41,604 nucleotides of DNA. Source: Diphasiastrum complanatum (taxonomy: Eukaryota > Streptophyta > Lycopodiopsida > Lycopodiales > Lycopodiaceae). The notes under the pieces are model-generated. The model had not been told where the DNA came from and searched no databases. It was given only the letters and a program-made list of their open reading frames with translations. The position numbers and the translations under genes are program-made. Each line of letters opens with the position of its first letter. Position 1 is the first letter of the stretch. The stretch is from contig MU835133.1 in assembly GCA_029204225.1 (NCBI GenBank), forward strand, positions 1-41,604, in the 5' to 3' direction. Positions 30,163 to 40,969 of the stretch are shown one piece after another.

Positions 30163-32019
30163 CTATCTCTGCCGTCTATGTGTGGTGGCATCTAGAATCT
30201 CAGCCTCTCCATCAGAATCAATACTCTCTTGCCTCTGTCTCCGGCGGGATAGACACTCATGTATGCTCAGCTGTATCAAGGGGGGGGTGTCAGCATCTAA
30301 TCTTGCCCTACGCATGTCTGCCATCTCCCGGATCATCAACGCAACACATCTGGGGTCCACATATGATATCAAGGTAGAGAGCCCGATAAAACTCCGTCTT
30401 CACCTCAGACGAGCCCTGCCAAGTGCTCTAAAGATATTGCCTATACAGATGTCCTCGAATATACTGATGAGTACCACCTGGTAGATCCGAAATGTGAATG
30501 CTCAATGTGGAGAGGAGACGGCAGGCCTGGGAATACCACGACAACGAGTGTCCCTCAGAATGTAGGTGCTGGGAGGACAACAAAGTTGCTGCTGCATAGT
30601 GTGTGCCTCTACCCTGAAGATCCTCCAGGCGCTGTATGAATGTGACAATATGGAACAATGCCTCTATCTGAATAGGGGGGACGGCAAACTCCGCCAATAT
30701 AATATGATGTGGTATAGAGGACTTAGCCCGTATCATCCGATAGCATATGAATCTGAAGTCGTGAGATGCGCACCCAGTCGGTAGCCGTCAAGCCAATACT
30801 CCATGTCTCTGATGCGTATAGAGCTGAAGAAACTACCATAGTGTCAAAGAGTCGGCACTTATTGATCGCATCTCTAATGTGTGAGCTGAAACATAGTCTC
30901 TCCAAATCTACCAACGATGCATAGCCCTTCCGTAACCGTGAAAATGCCGCATGTCGCATACTGAAAGTGGGACCAGAAAATACCACGCCTAGGTATGTGT
31001 AAGAGTCAACTACCTCAAGTGGACGCTCCTCCTATAGAAGCACCTGTCGCATCATGAAGGATCCGGAGGTGTTAAACACCATAACTTTGGTTTTGGCCAC
31101 ATTCACTGATAATCCCCACTGAGTACAAAAAGAGTGAAGTGCATCAAGATGCCGCTACAGACCTTCCCTCGTCCTCGAAAGCAAAACCACATCATCAGCA
31201 TATAAAAGGATAGCGATAACGAGGTCACCCAATGTGCATCCCTCACCTCCCTCTGTCTGTATAACCTGCTCAAGCTCATCTATATATAAACCAAAGAGTG
31301 TAGGTGAGAGAGGACATCCCTGCTTAACCCCAATGGTACTCTCTATCTCTGGTGATACAACTCCTAATACTCGGATCCAGCCAATAACTCTTTTGTACAA
31401 TGCCACAACTGCCTGTATGATGTCCTCCTAGAAGCCCCGGTCCCGAAGTCTCTGTATAAGTAAATGCCGAGGCACAGAGTCAAAGGCCTTGCGGAAATCC
31501 ACAAAGCAGCAATATACACGCTCTCTCCTGGCCTTAGCCTCCTCAATGATGGATCTCAAGGTGAAAATATGTTCTGATGTAGTATATCCTGGTCTGAAAC
31601 CTGCCTGACCTATGGCATGCAGTGCTTTGGTATCCATCTCTATACTGATCTCTGACTGAAGAATAGAACCATAAACCTCGGCAAAGAGGTGGCCGATCAT
31701 GATGGTACGATAGCTGTCGACTTTCATGGGATCACCACCTTTATGAATAGGATGAATAAGGTTTGTGGACCAAGGGGAAGGGAAACCGGATGTGATAGCG
31801 CGATTAAAGAGGAAAGAGAGAATGGGTGAGAGGATGTCAGCAACCTGCTTCAAGAGTTCAGCTTCGAGATTATCAATATCTTTGGCCTTATGCCGGTTTA
31901 AACGATCGATGGCCTCTTCAACTATGACTGGGGAGAATATATCAGAAGTACTTGTGTAAGGTTGTGTGGGAAGTGGGGGAGTGTTAGGTACAGTGTACAA
32001 CGAGGTGGCGTAGGTTACC
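30163..32019 (-). pseudogene. LINE C ORF2, RT to C-terminus, with internal deletion
   Basis: RT motifs FVDFRKAFDSVPRHLLIQRL (about 31500), GVKQGCPLSPTLFGLYIDEL (31330-31270) and LLYADDVVLL (YADD about 31190-31204) are intact in sequence but separated by stops (31430, 31158 and others). After the thumb (SLVDLERLCFSSHIRDA) and the RGHLYRQYL motif (about 30430) the frame jumps to ALYLDII (about 30370), so the C-terminal Cys/His segment seen in LINE D is deleted. The tail region is Arg/Asp-rich. Confidence 0.85.
32015..32019 (+). repeat. Target-site duplication of gypsy B, left
   Basis: TTACC directly before the 5' LTR; the same five bases follow the 3' LTR at 38288-38292. Confidence 0.95.
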
Positions 32020-32377
32020 TGTTACGAGCTCGTAACCAGTGCCGAACCCTAGGGAACACAGATAGGTCAGATACCACAGTCAGGGTCGTGTCCAGTGTAC
32101 ATGACCAACAGGGCAAGACAGTGTGAGTAGTGTGCCCCAGCACGGTCCATAGCCATGGCGGGCCTAACACAGCCTAGGGACCCTGTCAGCAGGATAGGGC
32201 CCCCAGTTGGGTCCCGACGTGCAGTCGACCACGTCAGTGCCACGTGGCCGACACTTGGCAGTTGCATGCTACCAGTCCTCACACTGGGCTAGGAGGGGCT
32301 TACTCTATATCAGGGAGTAGGCAAGGTTGGGTGGATCAGTTAGTGTTTGCCCTACTGTGGTGTTAGGATCTATTACA
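32020..32377 (+). repeat. 5' LTR of gypsy B (358 bp), promoter
   Basis: TG...CA ends. Starts with palindrome GTTACGAGCTCGTAAC (32021-32036). The inverted repeat at 32224-32252 (one mismatch relative to copy A) holds ACGTCA and the G-box CACGTG, followed by GCCGAC. A TATA-like CTCTATAT is at 32304-32311. In plants CACGTG and GCCGAC cores are known bZIP/bHLH and DREB sites; their use here is inference. Confidence 0.95.
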
Positions 32378-32378
32378 C

Positions 32379-32390
32379 TGGTATCAGAGC
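32379..32390 (+). promoter_or_regulatory. Primer binding site of gypsy B
   Basis: TGGTATCAGAGC, one base after the LTR; complementary to plant initiator-Met tRNA. Confidence 0.95.
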
Positions 32391-33179
32391 CATCTCCATC
32401 CTAGGGAGTTCAGGACAGCAGTAGAGAAAGCTATCAGAAGATAGGAAAGATTTCTCAGATTCTCAGGAAAGAATTGAGGAGGAAAATCGCTGTAGGAACA
32501 GCTTTCAAATCCTTGAGATTCGCTGGGAATTTACAGTTGTTTGAGGCACAATCCCTTGTAGAGGCTCAGCGCTGAAAAATCAGGGATTTACCCTTGATTT
32601 TTATGTATCAATTGTGGATTTTTGAGCACATTTTAAATAGAAAACGTGGAGCAGGTCCAGCGCTACCAAATTGGGTGGAAACTTCGAATTTGGAGTGAAA
32701 TTTTCTGGAATTTGGAGCGGATCTGAGACAGAATCTTGGGTGCAGGTCCAGCGCTGAAGGTGTTGCTAGAAAATCAGATTTTGAGAGAGATTTTGGGTCT
32801 CAAAGTAAGCAAAACCAAGTAGCAACACTCCTGGTCAGGCAGCGAGGAAGGTCTTTGGCAGAAACCACAAGTTTGCAACTGTTTTTGGGTCCTAAAACGG
32901 GAATTTTGGAGCAAAAAGTATACACCTCAGACAGCGAGGGAAGGGGCCAAGACGATCAGAAGTTTGTTTCTTTTTCTTGGTACCTTGATCTCTGATTTTT
33001 CCGGACAGCAGATCTGAAAGCAGTGGAGGAAGAGCTGAAAGGGCTTTTCTTGATTCTCTCTGTGGAAGTACAGTTCTCAGAAAGAGCTAAGTTTTCTTTC
33101 CCTCCTTGTACAGTTGTAAATTAGTCTTTTAGACTTTTTTTCCTTCAGAAGTTAAGGTAGCTCTCTTTCAGTTCCGAAG
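32391..33179 (+). other. Untranslated leader of gypsy B
   Basis: 789 bp between the primer site and the gag ATG, without long frames. The phrase CAGCGCT recurs (about 32566, 32655, 32748), twice preceded by GCAGGTC. Such leaders usually hold dimerisation and packaging signals; nothing specific is identifiable. Confidence 0.6.
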
Positions 33180-36100
33180 ATGACCACTCCTCAGGGACCT
33201 GATCAACCCCCGGAGAGAGGCTTCGACGAACTTGAAACAGAAGCCTTGGCTTACAGAAAAGGGAAGGAACCCATGGAAGTAGAAGAACAGGAACAGTTCG
33301 CCGAAGAACTCGACGAACTGGTTACCAAGGAGCAGTTCCTCCAATTGGTAACAGAAGTGGATGAACTGAAGTTGGCATTAGCCAATTTCAAGTCCAATGT
33401 GGACGACTCGTTCGTTGAACTCAAAAACTTGATTTTGAGTTCCGCGAAAGGAAGCCTTCCCTCCACTTCTCAGTTATCCCCTTCTCCACTTCCATCAGTT
33501 TCGGGTGAGACTTTACGGTCTCACCCCAGTGTTTTTAAAGATTTAAAGCCTCCTACTTTTAATGGGGAAGAGAAGGATAGAAATGCAGATATTCTACAAA
33601 CCTTCCTCAGCAAATGGAAGAACATTCATGCTCTTAAACAGACCCCTGACCATTTGCAAGCAATTGAGGCCAGTCTTTCCTTAGGGCCTATGGCCTATAA
33701 GTGGTGGTTAAATCTCCAGGAGACTGGGCAGACTCCCCGGTCATGGAAAGCTTTTGAAGAAGCTTTCCTAAGAGAATTTCTACCAGAAAATGAACTGGAT
33801 AGAGCCTGGGAAGCCTGGGAAAGAACAGTAATGGATAAATCCCTCATCCAATATATCTCGCAGTATCGAGAAGCAATTTTAAAGATATAAAATATGGATG
33901 ACTATCAAAAAATCAGGGGATTTGTCCGTGGCCTCAAAGATGAATATAAAGTAGAGGTCCAGAGAAACTCGCCTACTACCCTTGAGCAAGCTCTCAGATA
34001 TGCTCAAATCTATGATGATTCAGTGGGTAGGAAGAGAGCGAGACAGCAACCACTTTCTGAGCAGCTTCCTCAGAAAGACTTTCAATTTAAAAAGAAATTT
34101 TTAAAAAGAAAAAAAGAAGATAAATTTAAAGGTGAAGCTCCTCAGAAACGCCCTTCACTCATACAGCCTTTAAAACCAGATGATTTTGAGAAAGCCAAAC
34201 AAGAACGTTTGTGCTTTGTGTGTATGGGCAAGGGACACACAGTCAGACAGTGTCCCAAGGGGCCTTTCACTAAAAAAGATAAAAAACAAGTTCATCTTGT
34301 TCAGACTGTATGTTTCCCCAGTAACTCGGCAGCTTCCGAGATCAAAGTGTATCATGAAGATCATGAACACTGTTGCCAGCTGACCTCTGCAATGCTAGCG
34401 AGACCCTTCAGCTTTGGGCCGCATGACCTAGTACGTATGCATGGGAAAGTTGGTAACCAGTCAGTAAGAGTCATGGTTGATGATGGGGCAACCCATAATT
34501 TCATCAACCACACCCTAGTTAAAAAGCTTAAACTACCAGAGGTACCTAGTCAGCATAGGTACATAGTTTCATTAGCTAAGGGTGAAGATAAAAAAATATG
34601 GGAAACTATGAAAAGTAAGTTAAATCTTGGTATTCAGGGGTACCAAAATGAAATAAACTTTCAGATAATGCACCTGGATCGAACAGACATTGTTCTCGGG
34701 AGAGACTGGCCCTACAGTTTAGGACCTTCCCTCCACAGAAACTATCAGGAGAACACCCTCAGCTTTCAGCACAAAGGCCGAGAGATCCAGTTGCATGGGG
34801 AGCATGATGTTCCCAACAGTTCTATGGTCTGCAGTTCAGACCTCTGTCAGCTAATCGGAGACAAAGACCATCAGGTATTCTTATGTGACTTTCAGTTTAT
34901 TCCTGAAGTTTCTATTTCCAGTTCTATTCAGCAGAAAATCAGTAAATTAGAAACTTTGTTGTCTAAATTTAAAGACGTTTTTCCTGTAGATTTACCAGAT
35001 GGTTTACCACCTAGCAGAGAGGTAGATCATGTAATAAACCTAGTACCAGGTACAGCACCTGTTTCTAAACCTCCGTATCGGGTCAGCCGAACAGAGGATG
35101 AAGAAATAACTAGGCAGTTAACAGACTATCTTGGGAAAGGCCAAATTCAGACCAGTAGTTCACCATGGGCCTCACCAGTCCTATTGGTGAAAAAGAAGGA
35201 GGGGTCTATGCGTCTTTGCGTAGATTACAGAGCCCTCAATAAAGTCACAATTAAGAATAAATACCCTATGCCTCAGGCAGACGAGTTGTTTGATCAACTC
35301 GACGAGGCTAAGTTTTTCAGCAAAATAGACCTCAGATCGGGATATCATCAAGTCCGTATAAAATCGGAAGATGTCTCGAAAACAGCTTTTAGGACTCGTC
35401 ACGGTCATTATGAGTTTAAGGTGATGCCATTTGGGCTCACAAATGCTCCAGCTACCTTTATGACCTTGATGAACAGTGTCCTCAGACCATACTTGGGTAA
35501 GTTTGTAGTCGTATTTTTAGATGACATCCTCGTCTACAGCAAAACGAGGAAGGAGCATCTAAAACACCTCAGAAAGGTGTTTCGACTGCTCAGAAAGCAT
35601 AAGCTTTATGCTAAACAATCCAAGTGTGAATTCTTCGTTGAAGAAGTAGCATATTTGGGTCACATTATCTCTTCAGATGGGATTAAGATGGACCCAAATA
35701 AGGTTAAAGCCATACTCAGTTGGCTGAGACCTCAGAATATTTTGGAACTTCAAATCTTTCTTGGTCTGGCGGGATATTACAGACGATTTGTCAAGGAATA
35801 TGCTCAAATAGCAGTCCCTATGACAAATCTTCTTAAGGGGAAGGGAAAGGAGTTCATTTGGGAGTCCGCACAACAGGAGAGATTTGATGCTCTCAAAACA
35901 GCCTTAGCTACAGCACCAGTCTTAAAAGTCGTCGACCCCAATCAACCATTTGTGGTCGAAACAGATGCTAGCGACTTTGCAGTAGGCGCTGTGCTAACTC
36001 AGGGTGGACGACCAGTTGCGTTCGAGAGTAAAAAACTCGAGCCAGCTCAGACTAGGTACAGTGCCTATGAAAAGGAACTCTTTTCTATAGTCCATGCCCT

Positions 36101-36182
36101 TAAGACTTGGAGGCATTATTTGTATGGTGCCAACTTTGAGGTCCTGACAGACCATGAGACAAAGCTCGTTGGGCAGAGTTGA
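33180..36182 (+). pseudogene. Gypsy B gag-PR-RT-RNase H, one in-frame TAA and truncated RNase H
   Basis: Single frame from ATG 33180. TAA at 33888-33890 interrupts gag (copy A has AAA, Lys, in the equivalent codon); the frame is open again from 33894. The gag core includes GPMAYKWWLNLQE. Zinc knuckle [14 protein letters not shown] is at about 34211-34252. Protease motif VDDGATHN (about 34476-34499) has Asp where Ser/Thr is usual. [12 protein letters not shown] (near 35214), [19 protein letters not shown] (FLDD 35514-35525). RNase [10 protein letters not shown] (35961), [16 protein letters not shown] (about 36148-36159). Directly after TDHE a net loss of 40 bp relative to copy A shifts the frame and ends it at 36182. 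The product would lack the last RNase H part and integrase. Confidence 0.92.
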
Positions 36183-37918
36183 TGCAAGAGTTTGACATGT
36201 CTATCAGATATAGGCGTGGAAAATTCAATACAGTAGCAGATGCCCTTAGCAGAATGCCTATGATAAACGAGCTGAGTTTTACTCAGATTCGTAATGAGTT
36301 ACTCGAGTCCTTGAGAGGGAAATGCCAGCATGATGCATTCTTCTCTATTATCTGGAACTCAGTCCAGAACAGACAGTTACAGACTCCAGAACCAGTTCCC
36401 GGGGCTGGTGCCAGTTCATCCAAGAATACGGCAGCTTCCGTTGAGGATGATGATGAGTCCGAGTATACGTCGTCAGATGACGTTGAGGATTCTGAGCCTG
36501 TATTACCCAAGCAAACCCCTGTGGTTGAGGGTCAGTTGACTCAAGGATTCAAATGGAAACAGTATTCCATTCAGGATGAGTACTTTCTCTATAGAGATAG
36601 AGTATGTGTCCCCAATTCAGAGGATTATAGGCAGCAGGTCCTTTATGAATTTCATGACAATCCTAGCGCGGGACACCCAGGCATACAGAAGACCTATGAG
36701 CTTCTTCGTAGGCAATTTTTCTGGCCCAGTATGAAAAAGGACGTCCACCAGTATGTAACTAGTTGCCAGAAATGTCAAGTAAATAAAGCAGAGCGTTTAA
36801 AGGCAGGAGGGTTGTTGCATCCCTTAGAAATACCAGCTGGTAAATGGGAGAGTATCTCCATGGATTTTATAGTAGGCCTACCTAAAACCCAAAAGGGTAA
36901 TGACGCTATATGGGTCACAGTTGACCGTCTGACCAAAATGGCTCGTTTTATTCCGACCAAAACAACCGTTAGAGCTCCAGAGTTAGCAAGGTTGTTTGTA
37001 GACGGGCTATTTAAATTGTACGGTCTACCTTCCGGCATAGTCAGCGACCGGGACAGTAAGTTTACTGGAAATTTTTGGAGGGCAGTATTTCATCATCTCC
37101 ATACTAAACTTAATATGAGTACCACCGACCATCCACAGACGGATGGTCAAACAGAAAGGGTAAATCAAGTGCTGGAGGATATGCTTCGTGCATACGTCAG
37201 CAAGAGGCAGACTAATTGGGAGGAGTATCTCTCGATATTAGAGTTTGCTTACAACAGTACCAAACATTCAGCTACGGGATACAGCCCATTTATGCTGATG
37301 TACGGTTTTCAGCCACGCTCACCCACAGCTGTAGGGTTTAAACAAGAAAAAGTTGAAGCAGCCAGAAACTTTTTAGAAGACCTAAACCAGATGATAGAAC
37401 ATGCTAAGCGTAGTATTAGACAATCCCAGGATCGAGCCAGGCATTATGCAGATCCACACAGACGGGATGTGCAGTTCTCCACTGGTGAGAAAGTCTACTT
37501 GAGAGTCCCAGTTGACTCTAAAACCCTTAAATCAGGAGTGTGTGCTAAGTTGTCTCCAAGGTATTGTGGTCCCTTTACCATCAGTAGGAGACTAGGCGAG
37601 GTCACCTATGAACTAGAACTCCCACACAGCAGTAAGGTTTTTCCAGTCTTTCATGTAAGTCAGTTACGAAAAGCCTTAACCAGATCAGATAATCTGGTAG
37701 GGGACAGTGTTCTAGTTCTCCCATTGGATCCTCAACAACCTCCACATGAACCAGAGGAGATTCTTGATAGTAGAGAGACGCAGACTCGTCATACTCTATA
37801 CCGAGAATATCTGGTTAAGTGGAATGATCAGCCTGTTGAGAATGCCACTTGGGAAAGAGGCAGCGTCCTTCGCAAGATTTTTCCAGACTTTGTCTTAGAG
37901 GACCAAGACGGTTCTTAA
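36179..37918 (+). pseudogene. Gypsy B RNase H end, integrase and chromodomain
   Basis: Open frame of 579 codons, out of frame with the upstream part because of the 40-bp deletion. It begins in the RNase H tail ([12 protein letters not shown]), then an acidic linker ([20 protein letters not shown], residues ~88-110). The integrase finger is complete ([13 protein letters not shown] ... SCQKC). Catalytic core: TVDRL (D249), SDRD (D290) and TERVNQ (E326), a D-35-E spacing. GPF/Y module (KLSPRYCGPF) and a chromodomain-like end (YLVKWNDQPVENATWERGS, from residue ~540), which directs such elements to particular chromatin. The stop codon overlaps the start of the polypurine tract. Confidence 0.93.
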
Positions 37919-37929
37919 GGGGGAGGGAG
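37917..37929 (+). promoter_or_regulatory. Polypurine tract of gypsy B
   Basis: AAGGGGGAGGGAG abutting the 3' LTR; overlaps the TAA of the integrase frame. Confidence 0.9.
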
Positions 37930-38287
37930 TGTTACGAGCTCGTAACCAGTGCCGAACCCTAGGGAACACAGATAGGTCAGATACCACAGTCAGGGTCGTG
38001 TCCAGTGTACATGACCAACAGGGCAAGACAGTGTGAGTAGTGTGCCCCAGCACGGTCCATAGCCATGGCGGGCCTAACACAGCCTAGGGACCCTGTCAGC
38101 AAGATAGGGCCCGCAGTTGGGTCCCGACGTGCAGTCGACCACGTCAGTGCCACGTGGCCGACACTTGGCAGTTGCATGCTACCAGTCCTCACACTGGGCT
38201 AGGAGGGGCTTACTCTATATCAGGGAGTAGGCAAGGTTGGGTGGATCAGTTAGTGTTTGCCCTACTGTGGTGTTAGGATCTATTACA
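37930..38287 (+). repeat. 3' LTR of gypsy B (358 bp)
   Basis: Differs from the 5' LTR only in AAGATAGGG versus AGGATAGGG and CCGCAG versus CCCCAG. Inverted repeat at 38134-38162, terminal palindrome at 37931-37946. Confidence 0.97.
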
Positions 38288-38292
38288 TTACC
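38288..38292 (+). repeat. Target-site duplication of gypsy B, right
   Basis: TTACC; also the natural continuation of LINE C (Trp-Val-Thr codons on the minus strand). Confidence 0.95.
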
Positions 38293-39091
38293 CATGTGCT
38301 AAGATCTGTGATCTGAGGTGGAGGGGCTCGTGGAAGGAATTTTTGCCAAAAAGATCGCGACGAGGAGCTAAAGAGAAGGTCCATCATCTTCTTCCCCTGG
38401 CTGATTTCGTAAGTGATTTTCTATTTTCGGGTGGTTCTACGATATACACGGGATAAGTCCCTTTCCAGATGGGGAAGGTGTCAACATGCATAAATCAAGT
38501 TCAGATGAAGCTGGTTACATCCGTGGTCATACCAGGGGTTATGTGGTCGACTATATCGTAAGTGCTTGGGCCGGGGAGATGGAAAATCCAGGGATGGTGT
38601 GGTATGCAAGGTCCAAACAAGAGAAAGAGACTTGTCCGTCAAAGTATCGGCGTAGGAGAAATGAGTCAGGAGGTCAGATAAGGCTTCCCTGTACATGGGA
38701 GTGTTCTGAGGGTTATAGCGGTATACGGTCTTTTCGCTAGGAGTTAATGTACTAGTACATGGGGTGTGAAGAAAGCCAATAGAGAGAGCGAGGTATGAGT
38801 GGTCAGACAGGATGGTACGGTGGACTAGGAAAGATGAAATATAGGGGAGGAGAGATGGCAATCCCATGAAATAGTCAACAACACTACTCCCTCCGTTGTG
38901 TGGAAAACAAGTAAAGTCACCTGAATCAGGCCACTGCAGTAAGCCATTATAAATGGCCAATCCATGAGCCTCACCCAACTGAAGCATCTGCTCCCCATAT
39001 GCAGTAACTAGTCTCTCTGCATCTGCTGATTGTCGCCAGAGGCCAAGACCATCCTAGTCTAAAGCATGTATCCGCTGTGGATCATCCTCTC
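38288..39091 (-). pseudogene. LINE C ORF2, endonuclease part (right of gypsy B)
   Basis: Minus strand from 39091: HALD, then a stop, GLGLWRQS, then TAYGEQMLQLGEAHGLAIYN and GLLQWPDSGDFTC, NGGSSVVDYFMGLPS and ILSDHSYLALS, equivalent to LINE A GEQLLRISDAHSLVILNG, SVVDYFIGSP and LADHSLL. The linker to RT is shifted; STWV at about 38290 joins TYATSLY left of gypsy B. The N-terminal half of the endonuclease and ORF1 are absent: the copy is 5'-truncated at an ATC repeat. Confidence 0.88.
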
Positions 39092-39114
39092 CCATCATCA
39101 TCATCATCAAATAC
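39092..39114 (+). repeat. 23-bp target-site duplication of LINE D, left
   Basis: CC(ATC)5AAATAC, identical to 40950-40972. Confidence 0.8.
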
Positions 39115-40949
39115 TAGGTCTCGTCCTCTCCTCCTGGAGAAGAAAGAAGTGATCTGAAGCTGAGAAACATGACTCTGCTGGGCTGTCTGACACAAGTCTT
39201 GTCGCAGTATACACATCTCTCATATCATGAGTGCAGCGCATCGGGAGTCCTCATAGGCTAGGAGAGATTGTGGGGTGACAGGTGCGTCACGGAACAAACA
39301 ATGGTATCTCCCTCTGATCTCGTAATATACCGGGCACCTAAAGATAAAGTGCTCCTCTGACTCCACCTCATCCAAGGAGCATAACTGACAAATCCGCTCC
39401 TCTCTCGAAATACCCTGGAATCTCCCAGTCTCAATAGCCAACTGATGTGATGATACGCGGAGCTGTCCCAATGTAAATCTGAAGCAGTGTGATAACCCTG
39501 AGTCCAAATAGTGTGGCAAAACTGGGAACCCTGCTATGTCAAGCTCAATAAAGTGAGTCCAGTAATAGTCGGGTTTAACCCCACGCTCCAAGTACGATCA
39601 AGATATGCCCGATATAAGATGTGCCTGATATACTGATGAGTACCTGAGGGGAGCTTTGTAATGGAGATACCAAATGACTCAAGGAGGAAGTGGGAAGCCT
39701 GGGAGAAAAACGACAGTCGAGTAGCCCTGGTCATGAAGTGAGTGTGAGGAAACAAGTGTTGTCTGTGTATATCTCATATCTGCATCTGGCTGAGCCTGGA
39801 CTCTCTGAATATATGCGATAAGCTGTAAAGCGGCATCTATCTGAATGAGTGGAACGGCAAACTCTGCAAGAAGGATCTTGTGTGGAACCGAGGGCTTCAC
39901 CCGAATCATACGAGCTAACATGGTGGTCTGTAATCCTGAAATGCTGGCCTAGTGTGATGAAGAGAGACCAGTACACCATGTCTCTGCTGCATACATGGCA
40001 GTGGGGATAACAATGGTACAAAAAGTCCACACTTACTGCGAGCATCTCGGATGAGCTTCCTGCAGAACCGCTCAAGCTTAACCAGAGAGGAGTGCCCCTT
40101 CCCAAGTCGGGTGGTGGCAGCCTGTCCCATGCTGAAAATACGACCAGAAAAGAGTATCCCCAAATAAGTATAAGAGGAAACTACCTCTAAGGCCTGTCCA
40201 TCTAGGGTGAGCTCCTGGCGCTGCATGAAAGCTCGAGAAGTGTTAAAGACCATAACCTTGGTCTTCGTAGTGTTCACCCCCAATCCCCATCTGGTACAAA
40301 ATCCCTGTAAACAATCCAGCTGCCTTTGTAATCCCTCTCTGGTCGGGGATACTAGTACCACATCATCCGCATAGAGGAGAATAGCAATCAGAATGGTGCC
40401 AAGTCTACATCCAACCCCGCCACACTGAGAGATTACTCGCTCTGACTCATCAATGTACAATCCAAAGAGAACCGGTGAAAGAGAACATCCCTGTTTCACC
40501 CCAATCGTGCTCCAAATGTGATCAGATAGGCCATTGTCATGTCGGAAACATCCCAAGACCGTCTCATAAAGAGCCATCACTACTAGAGTAATATCTGTGG
40601 AGAAACCAAGGTCACGAAGTCTCTGAATGAGTAGGGAGCATGGTACAGAATCAAAGGCTTTCCTGAAGTCTACAAAACAACAGTAAACCCTCTCTTTCTT
40701 GTACTTAGCTTCCTCAATCAAAGCTCGGAGTGTGAAGATATGGTCAGTAGTAGAATAATGAGATCTGAAACCTGCCTGCCCCAATGCATGTAATCTTTTG
40801 TTTTCCGCCTCTCAACTCACTGCAGACTGGAGTATGGTGCCATAGAGCTTCGTGAGAACATACCCAATCATGATGGTGCTGCAACATGGGTATGTGTGGG
40901 ACATTGTCTCCGATCTCCGTGGGCAAGTAAGTCATCATCATCACCATCA
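39115..40949 (-). mobile_element. LINE D: 5'-truncated copy flanked by 23-bp duplications
   Basis: Minus strand, starts in the RT finger region and ends in the ORF2 C-terminus. Direct repeats of 23 bp on both sides mark it as a separate target-primed insertion. The conserved 3' untranslated block with hairpin is missing: coding sequence (DHFFLLQEERTRPS) runs straight into the right-hand duplication in sense direction. The ATC-rich stretch at 40932-40949 before the 5' edge may be slippage. Confidence 0.85.
39220..40862 (-). pseudogene. LINE D ORF2: RT and C-terminal Cys/His motif
   Basis: The longest open RT stretch in the window (40784-39915): GQAGFRSHYSTTDHIF, CCFVDFRKAFDSVPCSLLIQ, GVKQGCSLSPVLFGLYIDES, LLYADDVVLVSPT (YADD about 40362-40375), GLGVNTTKTKVMVF, LGILFSGRIFSM and GKGHSSLVKLERFC. 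A frameshift near 40020 leads to the thumb/connection (ARMIRVKPSVPHKILLAEF, about 39900). The C-terminal part 39591-39220 is open: DYYWTHFIELDIAGFP, LGQLRVSSHQLAIETGRF, then ICQLC ... EEHFIFRC, a C-x2-C-x(n)-H-x4-C zinc-binding pattern, and YYEIRGRYHCLF. No RNase H was recognised. Bases 40862-40800 carry the start of the finger with a stop (near 40813). Confidence 0.88.
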
Positions 40950-40969
40950 CCATCATCATCATCATCAAA

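Larger units (their letters stand above)
29818..32019 (-). mobile_element. LINE C, 3' part (interrupted by gypsy B)
   Basis: 3' untranslated block at 29820-29960 with a hairpin at 29850-29861, then decayed C-terminal ORF2 and RT. The sequence reads across the gypsy B insertion into 38288-39091: minus-strand STWV right of gypsy B continues as TYATSLYTV left of it, matching SWVKYATCLYT in LINE A. Confidence 0.92.
32020..38287 (+). mobile_element. Ty3/gypsy chromovirus copy B, complete insertion
   Basis: 6268 bp: 5' LTR, primer site, 790-bp leader, gag-pol, polypurine tract, 3' LTR, flanked by TTACC. LTRs are both 358 bp and differ at 2 positions (near 32192 and 32203 in the left copy), so this is a recent insertion. 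It is inside LINE C in opposite orientation. Coding capacity is broken by one in-frame stop in gag and a 40-bp deletion in RNase H. Confidence 0.98.

Noticed and set aside
33885-33896. TAA in gypsy B as a programmed gag/pol readthrough stop
   Set aside because: It lies inside gag before the zinc knuckle, and copy A has a sense codon there. A lesion is simpler.
36150-36185. Frame change in gypsy B as programmed ribosomal frameshifting
   Set aside because: Copy A contains 40 more bases at the same place and is in one frame, so this is a deletion.
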